Of a stretch of 64,000 nt of DNA, positions 1-6,726 are shown piece after piece. The notes under the pieces were generated by a model. The model worked only from the letters and a program-made list of their open reading frames with translations, did not search any database and had not been told where the DNA came from. The DNA lies in assembly GCA_026391125.1 (NCBI GenBank), contig JAPLEO010000102.1:62001-126000 (forward strand), in the 5' to 3' direction. Source of the DNA: Bacteroidota bacterium. Lineage in GTDB: Bacteria; Bacteroidota; Bacteroidia; Chitinophagales; Chitinophagaceae. The position numbers and the translations under genes are program-made. How positions within the stretch are numbered: the stretch's first letter is position 1; each line of letters opens with the position of its first letter.

Positions 1-618
1 TTTTTGATTTTGATTATTAAAGTATCTTTCATTGACAACTTTAAAATCTTTTTTAAATGTTGCCTTCATATAATAGCCATTTGGATACATTTCCATACCA
101 GCCCCTGATAAATAACCTTCATCCCAATTACCACTACTGATTCGGCCGCCAAACTTGGCATCTGTTTGCGAACCTTTACCATCGCGTTTTCCATTCTTCC
201 AATGCCCTGAATAACTAGTACCTTTCCCGTCATTATATGTGCCTTCCCCATCGTATTTTCCATCCTTCCAATGTCCTGAATAACTTTTACCTTCCCAATC
301 ATAAGTGCCTTCTCCATTCATTTCATCATTTTTCCATTGCCCCTTGAAAACCTGATTTGCATTGTTTGTAAAAGTGCCCATACCTTCTTTTGTAAGAAAA
401 TATTTTACCTGACCATTATATACACCATCTTTATTTATGATAGTGCCTTCACCCATAGCTTTTCCGTTTTTCCATTGCCCAGTGTAGCTTTCTCCTCTAT
501 CATAATTAAATGTGCCAATCCCATTTTCACAATCACCTGAAACACATGTCCAAGTTTTTTGTGCTGTTCCTACTAAAGCAAAAAAGTTAATTGCAATAAA
601 AATGATGATTGGCTTCAT
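1..618 (-). CDS. MORN-repeat secreted protein, 3' end cut by the window edge
   Basis: The frame stays open from an ATG at 618 to base 1, giving 206 codons with no stop, so the C-terminus lies outside the window. Residues 1-19 form a signal peptide ending in GTAQ. From about residue 40 the protein consists of MORN-type units built on Y-x-G-x-W-K-x-G-K-x-x-G-x-G-T, for example SGHWKDGKYDGEGTY and SGHWKNGKRDGKGS. MORN repeats are short beta-hairpins that bind membranes or proteins, and in Bacteroidota they are often found on exported proteins of unknown role. Shorter open frames inside this stretch are shadows. It is the last visible gene of a minus-strand run, 14 bp after its neighbour. The function is not known. 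Confidence 0.85.
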   Translation of the reverse strand, partial: MKPIIIFIAINFFALVGTAQKTWTCVSGDCENGIGTFNYDRGESYTGQWKNGKAMGEGTIINKDGVYNGQVKYFLTKEGMGTFTNNANQVFKGQWKNDEMNGEGTYDWEGKSYSGHWKDGKYDGEGTYNDGKGTSYSGHWKNGKRDGKGSQTDAKFGGRISSGNWDEGYLSGAGMEMYPNGYYMKATFKKDFKVVNERYFNNQNQK

Positions 619-632
619 TCTTGAATTTTATG

Positions 633-1718
633 TTATAATAAATGTTTTTTGACTAGCCAGTCCACTAGAATCATGACGAATAAATAGATTACTACCAGGA
701 TTGGATAAAATCCTAGTATCAAAAAATAATATCCCATCCTAGTGCTGGCATCCTCTCCTAGCAAATTTTGAATGGCCACATATGATGCGATATAAGTGCA
801 TAAAATCAAAACAGGGAATAGAATTCCTCCTGCTATAACCACCCAGGAAATTCTTTTAGTTAGATTAGACTTCCGGTATCTATAGATTAACCATATATGA
901 AATAATGTAAGCAATAGGCCACAAAATATCATTAGCCAGAAAGGATCAATTGCAATAAGAAAGGACGCAAGTTTGCCAATTACAGGTTGATAATTTATTT
1001 CGAAAACATCAACAGGTAATTTGTTGAATTTCCAATTCGAAATAGCAGCAAATTTTCCTTCACTCGGGTTTCCTAAATTGGTAGTTACTGAATCAAATCC
1101 TGATTCATTAATAATGGTAATTGTAAGTCCGCCGAACGATTTCCAGTAAGCTGCAGGTGCAAGAGCATATCGAAAACTATATTCTTTAACCCATTCTGCA
1201 TTATACACCCAAACATTAGCAGTATAGGATACTCGAATTTTATGATTCCCCTTTTTTAAAGAGGCTTCAAAGTATTTTAAATCGTCTAACTTATATAAAT
1301 TATGTCCGTTATCGGTCCAGTTAATTTTTATATAGTTATAACCAGATTCAGTATAATCAAATGAATTGTCGAAATTTGCAAAGGGAGAATCCTTAGGTTT
1401 TATAATATAATTAGGAATTTCCTTAATGTTTACCAATTGGTCATCTACCCAAACTTTAAAATCGCCTTTATACTCTTTGGCTAAAAATAATAATGGAATT
1501 TGCCCACCACCTATCTCGGTTTTTATCGTGTATACAATATCGAATTGAGCCGTTTTAAATCCCTTGAAAATTCGAACATCCATATGTTCCTGTAAAATAG
1601 AAACGTCTTTACTATTTAAAACATTTGAATTTATGGTACCGCTTCTGAGTGGAGATGCCATATTTCCTTGGCAAATATTAGCAAGTAGTGCTAAAAAAAT
1701 AAGCAATTTAGTTTTCAT
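633..1718 (-). CDS. Secreted/membrane protein with three C-terminal membrane helices, unknown function
   Basis: This 361-residue protein starts at an ATG followed by a clear signal peptide (residues 1-19). The extracytoplasmic part, to about residue 250, is rich in beta-type sequence and aromatic residues and has no motif I recognise. The C-terminus holds three predicted membrane spans, at about 255-278, 290-316 and 328-356, with a short basic loop (YRYRK) after the first. That layout suggests a periplasmic sensing or binding domain anchored in the inner membrane. It sits 14 bp upstream of the MORN protein and 46 bp downstream of the barrel gene on the same strand, so the three are probably co-transcribed. 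I cannot assign a family. Confidence 0.75.
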   Translation of the reverse strand: MKTKLLIFLALLANICQGNMASPLRSGTINSNVLNSKDVSILQEHMDVRIFKGFKTAQFDIVYTIKTEIGGGQIPLLFLAKEYKGDFKVWVDDQLVNIKEIPNYIIKPKDSPFANFDNSFDYTESGYNYIKINWTDNGHNLYKLDDLKYFEASLKKGNHKIRVSYTANVWVYNAEWVKEYSFRYALAPAAYWKSFGGLTITIINESGFDSVTTNLGNPSEGKFAAISNWKFNKLPVDVFEINYQPVIGKLASFLIAIDPFWLMIFCGLLLTLFHIWLIYRYRKSNLTKRISWVVIAGGILFPVLILCTYIASYVAIQNLLGEDASTRMGYYFLILGFYPILVVIYLFVMILVDWLVKKHLL

Positions 1719-1764
1719 GACTTAAAGAGTATATTTTAGGAATATAATATTTAAAGCTAATTAC

Positions 1765-2409
1765 TTATTGTTTCTTTCCAAGCGGATATGCAATACTAAT
1801 ACTGTACGTTTTATTATATACATCTTCTAAAGCATTTGCCGATATTCCAAAAAGGCCTTTATTGTACCCGAGTATGAATTTTACTTTGGATACATTAATA
1901 ATAGTTTTAAGACTTAGTCCAAAATCATCTCTATGGGCGTCATCAACACCATCTTGATTTCCAAATTTTAGATCAGTGGTGGTGCTTGTTCCATCAGCTT
2001 TGCTATATGTCTTTTTCCCACTAATCGCATAATTATAATAAAAACCTCCGCAAATTTCGAGAAGCGAAATTGGGAGTGAAATAAAAAATTCACCCTGCAA
2101 ATAATTAAGCCTAATTTTTGACTCTACAAATGTTGTTGATGTAGGTGCCTTGTCAACTGCTCCTGCCTGCAAATAATTCAATCCGAAATTCAGCATCATA
2201 TTATTCTTAGTTCCACCCATGAATCCGGTACTAGCCAACAAGCCTCCTGTGTAGCCTTGATATATGCTTCTTGGTGAAGAAACTTTGTCGTAACTATATT
2301 TAAAATTGGGTAATGATACCCCACCTACAATAAAGGTATTAATATGTACCTGTGAATTAACAAGTGTAACGCTAAATACAATTATGAATAATAGTGCGAT
2401 TTTTTTCAT
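1765..2409 (-). CDS. Small outer-membrane beta-barrel-like protein
   Basis: This 214-residue protein has a signal peptide (residues 1-19, ending VNSQ). The mature part alternates polar and hydrophobic residues in short strands with glycine/asparagine turns, as in the OMP_b-brl (PorT-like) barrels common in Bacteroidota, and ends in a strand-like SISIAYPLG segment. Eight strands would fit the length. No substrate can be inferred. It is the first gene of a probable three-gene minus-strand run with the 361-residue membrane protein and the MORN protein. A copy of the ATACC-N8-GGTAT motif lies about 113 bp upstream, but a terminator-like hairpin sits between that motif and this start. Confidence 0.7.
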   Translation of the reverse strand: MKKIALLFIIVFSVTLVNSQVHINTFIVGGVSLPNFKYSYDKVSSPRSIYQGYTGGLLASTGFMGGTKNNMMLNFGLNYLQAGAVDKAPTSTTFVESKIRLNYLQGEFFISLPISLLEICGGFYYNYAISGKKTYSKADGTSTTTDLKFGNQDGVDDAHRDDFGLSLKTIINVSKVKFILGYNKGLFGISANALEDVYNKTYSISIAYPLGKKQ

Positions 2410-2469
2410 TTAATCTGATTTTACTATATAGATTTATATTTTTCGAATACTTTGATATAAAATAAGAAA

Positions 2470-2489
2470 GGCCGGTATAATTACCGGCC
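2470..2489 (-). terminator. Rho-independent terminator for the 2596-3150 gene
   Basis: A GC-rich 8-bp stem, GGCCGGTA/TACCGGCC, closes a four-base loop. Read on the minus strand it is followed by TTTCTTATTTT. It lies about 105 bp after the stop codon at 2596 and 60 bp before the next minus-strand start, so it should end the upstream transcript. It could instead act as a leader attenuator for the barrel gene. Confidence 0.75.
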
Positions 2490-2521
2490 CTTTAAAAGTA
2501 TTTCTATAAAAATTCACCTAC

Positions 2522-2539
2522 ATACCCTCCAAAGGGTAT
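2522..2539. promoter_or_regulatory. Copy 1 of an 18-bp palindromic operator-like motif
   Basis: The sequence ATACCCTCCAAAGGGTAT has 6-bp inverted arms (ATACCC/GGGTAT) around TCCAAA. It matches two other copies at 3981-3998 and 6654-6671 in 15 or 16 of 18 positions. It lies 113 bp upstream of the barrel gene start at 2409. The arrangement of two inverted heptamers separated by two bases resembles known NarL-type sites. No regulator is shown to bind it. Confidence 0.45.
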
Positions 2540-2595
2540 TTATCATTTCTGGTTATTTAATTTAAAAGAATGCTCTAATTCTCTCCTTAACGATT

Positions 2596-3150
2596 TTATC
2601 TTGCGTACACACCATTCGGACTAACCACACTAGCAGGACCGCCAGTTATTCCAATTGGTGGAATAATCATATCTATTACGGTTCCATTTACTTTGAAAAT
2701 TGTTTTACCACAACTCATTTCAACACCTTGCTGATAAAAAGGAGGCATCGCAGCAGGCTCTCTATTGATTAAGTATGGTGCGCTTAAATCTGTCATCTCC
2801 ACTTCAAAAGTAAAACCACCTACCACACATTTGCTATAGGCTGTAATACCATCGTATTTAATATCAATTTCGGCATTTAAAACTGGTGCTTGTTCAAATG
2901 GGGTATCGGCAAAAATATTAGGGCCGAAATAAGCGCCAACAGTTTCATTAGTACTTACAAAGCCCATCACCAATGGAGGAGCCGTTGCGTCTGGTTGCCA
3001 AAAAATCATACCACTAGCGGCATTCCCTACTGGTGTATTTACCATTCTCCCTAAATGCACAATAATATTTGGCATTTGTAAATCAGGGCTAGTAACTGCT
3101 ACTAAATCAACCCCCATTTCCCAGCTCATCCATTGTTTTACATTTGTCAT
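2596..3150 (-). CDS. Conserved-looking hypothetical protein without signal peptide
   Basis: This 184-residue protein begins MTNVKQWMSWEMG and lacks a signal peptide or membrane span, unlike nearly all its neighbours. It is rich in proline, glycine and methionine and contains segments such as NIIVHLGRMVNTPVGNAAS and a C-terminal PPIGITGGPASV stretch, with two cysteines only (CVVGG and MSCGK). Overall it looks like an all-beta soluble domain. I do not recognise the family. It has its own terminator (2470-2489) and about 190 bp of non-coding sequence upstream, so it appears to be transcribed alone. A cytoplasmic protein, or one exported by a signal-peptide-independent route, are both possible. 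Confidence 0.7.
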   Translation of the reverse strand: MTNVKQWMSWEMGVDLVAVTSPDLQMPNIIVHLGRMVNTPVGNAASGMIFWQPDATAPPLVMGFVSTNETVGAYFGPNIFADTPFEQAPVLNAEIDIKYDGITAYSKCVVGGFTFEVEMTDLSAPYLINREPAAMPPFYQQGVEMSCGKTIFKVNGTVIDMIIPPIGITGGPASVVSPNGVYAR

Positions 3151-3182
3151 GTTTTTTATTTTTATAATAATAAATAGAGAAC

Positions 3183-3341
3183 CTAATTTCTTTTTGTAGG
3201 TGTATGCAATTTGTATTTGTCAATTCCATGTTGAATATAAAGAGCAATTTCATAAGAACCTAAGTCAGTAGAATCACCTGAATACCATCAAGTAACTAAA
3301 AAACTGGTTGAATTATCCATTGAATGTATTTCAATCGATTT
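3183..3341 (-). pseudogene. Possible decayed gene remnant in frame with the upstream gene's stop
   Basis: Reading on past the TAA of the 3342-3935 gene in the same frame gives a protein-like stretch of about 52 codons interrupted by one TGA at the eleventh codon after an internal ATG. The part after the TGA reads WYSGDSTDLGSYEIALYIQ and continues to a TAG at 3183-3185. The sequence looks coding (balanced composition, alternating strand pattern) but has no intact start. It may be the remains of a C-terminal domain or of a neighbouring gene. Chance openness cannot be excluded over such a short stretch. Confidence 0.3.
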
Positions 3342-3935
3342 TTATTGATTGCCATCATCTATCGATTCAATATTACCAGCCATTACCCACCTACCTTTCT
3401 CTTTATTAAATGGCACCCTAGACCATAGCCGGTCTTTTTCCTCACTACCTTTCCAAAGCGGACTACCTATGCGCAATTCAGCCTTAACACCATCAATTTT
3501 TACTTGATAAATATTGTCCTTTCCTGTATGCCATTTTACTAAGTATTCCACAGATTCCTGGCCGCCACCCCATCTGTCAAAATCAAAACCTACTGGCATT
3601 TCGTCTAAGGGGTCTGCTTTGTAACAACTGTCATAGAATTTAAAATCATTTTTTTCATTGTTGATATATGTTTCCCCAACAAAAGGGACATTCTTTCTTA
3701 AAAAATTGGCATATCGTTCCACCTCTTTCCACTGAATATGATAAGGAGGTGCGTCTTCCTTACCAGTCCCTTTGTGCAATTCAAAAGCATCGAACTTCTT
3801 TTCATTTTGTTGGTAATAGTGCAAAAAATCAAAAAAAACCTTTTTTATAGTTTGTTGTTCTATATTTAATTGAGCAAATCCCGAGAATACTATGACTAAA
3901 AAAACGAAAAACAAACAAGATTTTTTTAAACACAT
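3342..3935 (-). CDS. Secreted protein of unknown function
   Basis: This 197-residue protein has an N-terminal signal peptide (MCLKKSCLFFVFLVIVFSG, cut near FAQ). The mature part begins with a helical stretch (IKKVFFDFLHYYQQNEKKF) and continues with a beta-rich, tryptophan-containing region ending in RWVMAGNIESIDDG. This general plan, a helix followed by a curved sheet ending with a W-x-x-x-x-I strand, is seen in secreted NTF2-like domains such as the DUF3828/DUF4348 groups, but I see no diagnostic motif and treat that as a guess. It is divergent from the WG-repeat lipoprotein, and the 145-bp gap between them carries a perfect 13-bp-arm palindrome, so both genes may share one control site. Confidence 0.7.
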   Translation of the reverse strand: MCLKKSCLFFVFLVIVFSGFAQLNIEQQTIKKVFFDFLHYYQQNEKKFDAFELHKGTGKEDAPPYHIQWKEVERYANFLRKNVPFVGETYINNEKNDFKFYDSCYKADPLDEMPVGFDFDRWGGGQESVEYLVKWHTGKDNIYQVKIDGVKAELRIGSPLWKGSEEKDRLWSRVPFNKEKGRWVMAGNIESIDDGNQ

Positions 3936-3973
3936 ATAAATTAGTTATAAGTAAATATACCCAATTTCAATAG

Positions 3974-4005
3974 TATAATAATACCCTCCAATGGGTATTA
4001 TTATA
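3974..4005. promoter_or_regulatory. Copy 2 of the operator-like motif, with 13-bp perfect arms, in a divergent promoter gap
   Basis: The arms TATAATAATACCC (3974-3986) and GGGTATTATTATA (3993-4005) are perfectly complementary around TCCAAT. The 18-bp core at 3981-3998 matches copies 1 and 3. It is 39 bp from the minus-strand start at 3935 and 75 bp from the plus-strand start at 4080. Its position between two divergent starts argues against a terminator and for a shared operator. Confidence 0.55.
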
Positions 4006-4079
4006 AAAGGAACAGTGTTTAAGTTTGACTAAGCTTTACTAACCTAATTTGATTAATTAACCGAGAATAAAATACAAAG

Positions 4080-5264
4080 ATGAAAATCAATAAATTACTA
4101 TCCTTGATTTTTTTTGGATCCCTTATTAGCTTAACCGCTTGCAATAATGGAACAACTAAAATAGCTGTAGCAGACAGTAGCTATACTAATGAAGAAAAAT
4201 TAGAAATCGCTCGATTGGCAGCAGCAGAAGAAGGGAAGTATGATCAAGTATCTGATTTTAAGAATGGGAGAGCCGTTGTAATTTTTTCTGATTCTGTTGG
4301 AATACTTTCTATAAATGGAGATATAACCGTATTACCTGAGGTGAAGGAACTACAAAACTTTTATTTTGGCATGGCAGCTGGTGTTACTAGAAAAGGGGAA
4401 CCCTGTTTTGTAGATACAATTGGAAAAATTATCAAGACTTTTCCTGACTATCAATCAGTAAATAGTTTTAGTGTAGATGGTTATACCAATTTCTTTCATA
4501 AAAATGGAAAATTCGGTTTGATGGATAGGAACTTTAAAGAAATAATACCAGCTAAATACAATCAAACCAGTTGGTGGGAGGATGGTTTGTTTATTGTTGA
4601 AAAAGATGGCAAATGGGGAGCTGTTGATAAGGATGACAAAACAATTATTCCATTCGAATATACAAATTTGGGTATGATGGATGAAAAAGGAAGAATTCTT
4701 GCTAGAAATATTTCAGGTCAAGGTTTTATAGATAAAACTGGAAAAGTAATAGTGCCTTTACAGTTTTCAAACTTGTCTAATTTCTCTAAAAACTTAGCGA
4801 GATTTCAAGATAAAGAATCTAGTAATTATGGGTTAATTAATTCAACTGGCACAATAACAGTAAAACCCATTTACTTTGGTATTGATGAATTTAAAAACGA
4901 TTTGGCAAAAGTTTATGTGTATTTGCCAATTCATCATGATAACAATGTAACGGTAAGAGGATACATTGATTCAACTGGCAAAGAAGTTATTAAAGCAAAA
5001 TACTTAGAAGCTTCCGATTTTAGTAAAGAGGGATTCGCATTGGTAAGTGATAGTACCAAAACATTCTATATTGATAAACACGAAAATATAATATTACCCT
5101 ATTTACCAAATAATAATCCTGAAACAGTTGAGTTGTCAGAATTTGAAAATGGCTTTGCTAAAATCAAGTCTGTTAATGGTGCAACCTACCATATGGATCG
5201 ATATCAAAGAATCCTAACTTCTTCAGATTTGAAAAAATTAAGAAACGAATATTTTAGAAAGTAA
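4080..5264 (+). CDS. WG-repeat lipoprotein
   Basis: This 394-residue protein begins with a lipoprotein signal peptide ending LISLTAC, so Cys21 is the probable acylated residue. From about residue 60 to the end it is built of WG (KWG) repeats, in which a strand pair F-x-x-G-x-A-x-V alternates with G-x-I-D/N-x-x-G-x-x-x-I-P. Clear examples are KDGKWGAVDKDDKTIIPFEY and RGYIDSTGKEVIKAKYLEA. I count roughly seven units. WG repeats form beta-propeller-like or solenoid folds and occur in surface proteins; their ligands are mostly unknown. It is transcribed away from the secreted protein at 3342-3935 and followed after 78 bp by another secreted protein on the same strand. Confidence 0.85.
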   Translation: MKINKLLSLIFFGSLISLTACNNGTTKIAVADSSYTNEEKLEIARLAAAEEGKYDQVSDFKNGRAVVIFSDSVGILSINGDITVLPEVKELQNFYFGMAAGVTRKGEPCFVDTIGKIIKTFPDYQSVNSFSVDGYTNFFHKNGKFGLMDRNFKEIIPAKYNQTSWWEDGLFIVEKDGKWGAVDKDDKTIIPFEYTNLGMMDEKGRILARNISGQGFIDKTGKVIVPLQFSNLSNFSKNLARFQDKESSNYGLINSTGTITVKPIYFGIDEFKNDLAKVYVYLPIHHDNNVTVRGYIDSTGKEVIKAKYLEASDFSKEGFALVSDSTKTFYIDKHENIILPYLPNNNPETVELSEFENGFAKIKSVNGATYHMDRYQRILTSSDLKKLRNEYFRK

Positions 5265-5342
5265 TTGACCATTTGTAATTTTTCCATAACTTAAAGGAAA
5301 GACTATTAATAAGTCTTTGATACAAGATTTAAACTAAATAAT

Positions 5343-5837
5343 ATGAAAACAATTATTATTTGTCTTTTGCTTTGTTCTTACATGAATAGTGGGTTCTCTC
5401 AAAACTCAGCTTATGGTAAAGAACGGGTGCGCTTAGGGTTGGATACTAATAATAAAGCTTATCAAGAAGCAGAGGCGGAGTGGACTAAATTGTATGCCTA
5501 TTCTGTTATGATTGGAACGAGTAAACTTTCCGCTTCGGGTGCAGAATATGGAACTGGAATTGATGGTTTTAGAATAAAAGAAAAGGAAATAAAGATTGTT
5601 GGTTTTTTGCACAGGTATAGTAAAATTGAATATGACCATATTTATGTTGAAACAAAACTAGACACGATGTTGCTTGATTCTCAGGTAATGAAAGGGAGAA
5701 GTATCAATGCAAGTTGGAAAGATTTTTATATAAAGTTAAAAGATGTTGCGTATAGTAATAATTACAAAATAACCGTCTATTCCTATCCTGAAAAAGTATT
5801 GCTTGCGAGTAAGGTTTTTTATATCAAAAAACAATAA
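5343..5837 (+). CDS. Small secreted protein of unknown function
   Basis: This 164-residue protein has a signal peptide (residues 1-19, ending SGFSQ). The rest is a single domain with a helix around AYQEAEAEWTKLYAYS followed by a beta-rich half that includes the strands KIVGFLHRYSKIEYDHIYVE and NYKITVYSYPEKVLLASKV. The end resembles a small Ig-like sandwich, but I cannot name a family. It lies 78 bp after the WG-repeat lipoprotein on the same strand and could share its promoter. The 106 bp between it and the convergent MORN_2 gene hold no clear terminator. Confidence 0.65.
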   Translation: MKTIIICLLLCSYMNSGFSQNSAYGKERVRLGLDTNNKAYQEAEAEWTKLYAYSVMIGTSKLSASGAEYGTGIDGFRIKEKEIKIVGFLHRYSKIEYDHIYVETKLDTMLLDSQVMKGRSINASWKDFYIKLKDVAYSNNYKITVYSYPEKVLLASKVFYIKKQ

Positions 5838-5943
5838 TTGGTATAATAATTCTCAAACAGCTAAATTTTTATATATCCAGATTAGCATCTATTTTGGAAT
5901 TTGAATTGACGCATAATAATGATGGAAAGACTTAAATTAAGTT

Positions 5944-6585
5944 TTATTGATCAGCAAAATTTTTTGTTTTCCCAACCTTTTTACCAAAGTTATAAATGGT
6001 TTCATGTTGAACTTTTCCGCTTACATAAAACCATTTAGATATACCATTTAGTTTACCGTATTGATAATTTTCTTCGAATAGTAATTTCCCATTTGGATAA
6101 TATCCTTTACTTAAACCCGTTTCTGTGCCATGTACATAAGTATGTTCATATTGTATTGTTCCATCTTCAAAAAGGGTTAATTCTACCCCATCTTTAAAGT
6201 CCCTAACATAGGGAGTTTTATACCTTAATTGTCCATTTTTTTCATATGTTTTTGTTATGCCGTTTTCATAACCATCTACATAATTCTTTTCGTATTGTAA
6301 TTGCCCATTATCGTAATAATTCTTTTGAATTCCATTTTTTATTCCATTCACATATTGTATTTCAAAGTCTATATTCCCATTTTCGTAATAATACTTCGAA
6401 AGTCCTTGTAGTTTGTCATTTAAATACCAGTCTTCTGATTTTATTTTCCCATTTTTGTAGTAAGTTTTAAAAAGTGTCCCTTTACCTTTCTCTAAATCAA
6501 CACCTTGATCGTTATCAAATTTTTGTGCCTGAACAAATGGGGTAATAGTTATAAAGGATAGAAAAAAAACTACTTTTATGTTCAT
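5944..6585 (-). CDS. MORN_2-repeat (YwqK-like) secreted protein
   Basis: The start is placed at the ATG at 6585, which begins a signal peptide (MNIKVVFFLSFITITPFVQA); the frame extends 25 codons further upstream but that part has no signal character and runs through the palindromic site. The 213-residue protein consists of about eight MORN_2 units of the form Y-Y-x-N-G-x-L-x-x-E-x-x-Y-x-x-G-x-x-x-G. Databases often label such proteins 'YwqK family antitoxin', but there is no toxin-like partner here and it is exported, so I do not read it as an antitoxin. It is divergent from the 924-residue TPR protein, with the third operator-like motif between them. Confidence 0.8.
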   Translation of the reverse strand: MNIKVVFFLSFITITPFVQAQKFDNDQGVDLEKGKGTLFKTYYKNGKIKSEDWYLNDKLQGLSKYYYENGNIDFEIQYVNGIKNGIQKNYYDNGQLQYEKNYVDGYENGITKTYEKNGQLRYKTPYVRDFKDGVELTLFEDGTIQYEHTYVHGTETGLSKGYYPNGKLLFEENYQYGKLNGISKWFYVSGKVQHETIYNFGKKVGKTKNFADQ

Positions 6586-6653
6586 TTCATGTGTTTTATA
6601 GATAATCCTACAGGCTGTGTAAATAAATGTATTGAAAATAGTCCAGTTAGTAT

Positions 6654-6671
6654 ATACCATGCAATGGGTAT
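6654..6671. promoter_or_regulatory. Copy 3 of the operator-like motif, between divergent genes
   Basis: The sequence ATACCATGCAATGGGTAT has the outer arms ATACC/GGTAT, extended by one to two further pairs on each side. It matches copy 2 in 16 of 18 positions. It lies 68 bp from the minus-strand start at 6585 and 55 bp from the plus-strand start at 6727, again in a divergent gap. Confidence 0.5.
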
Positions 6672-6726
6672 ATGCAAATTGAACTTAAATAGTAGCTTTA
6701 AACTATTCCTCTCTTCTTTAATAAAG

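Noticed and set aside
66..540. Two short frames (66-317 minus, 337-540 plus) at the left edge
   Set aside because: Both are shadows of the MORN gene, whose true frame runs from 618 to the edge without a stop.
5298..5318. Hairpin AAAGACT/AGTCTTT after the WG-repeat gene
   Set aside because: The 7-bp stem is AT-rich and lacks a U-run, so it is too weak to call a terminator.
5944..6585. Labelling the MORN_2 protein as a YwqK antitoxin
   Set aside because: The label is a database name for the repeat. The protein is exported, and no toxin-like gene is adjacent.
6589..6726. Extended N-terminus of the large TPR protein from the ATG at 6589
   Set aside because: These 46 residues have no signal character and run through the divergent promoter and the palindromic motif, while a clean signal peptide begins at 6727/6733.
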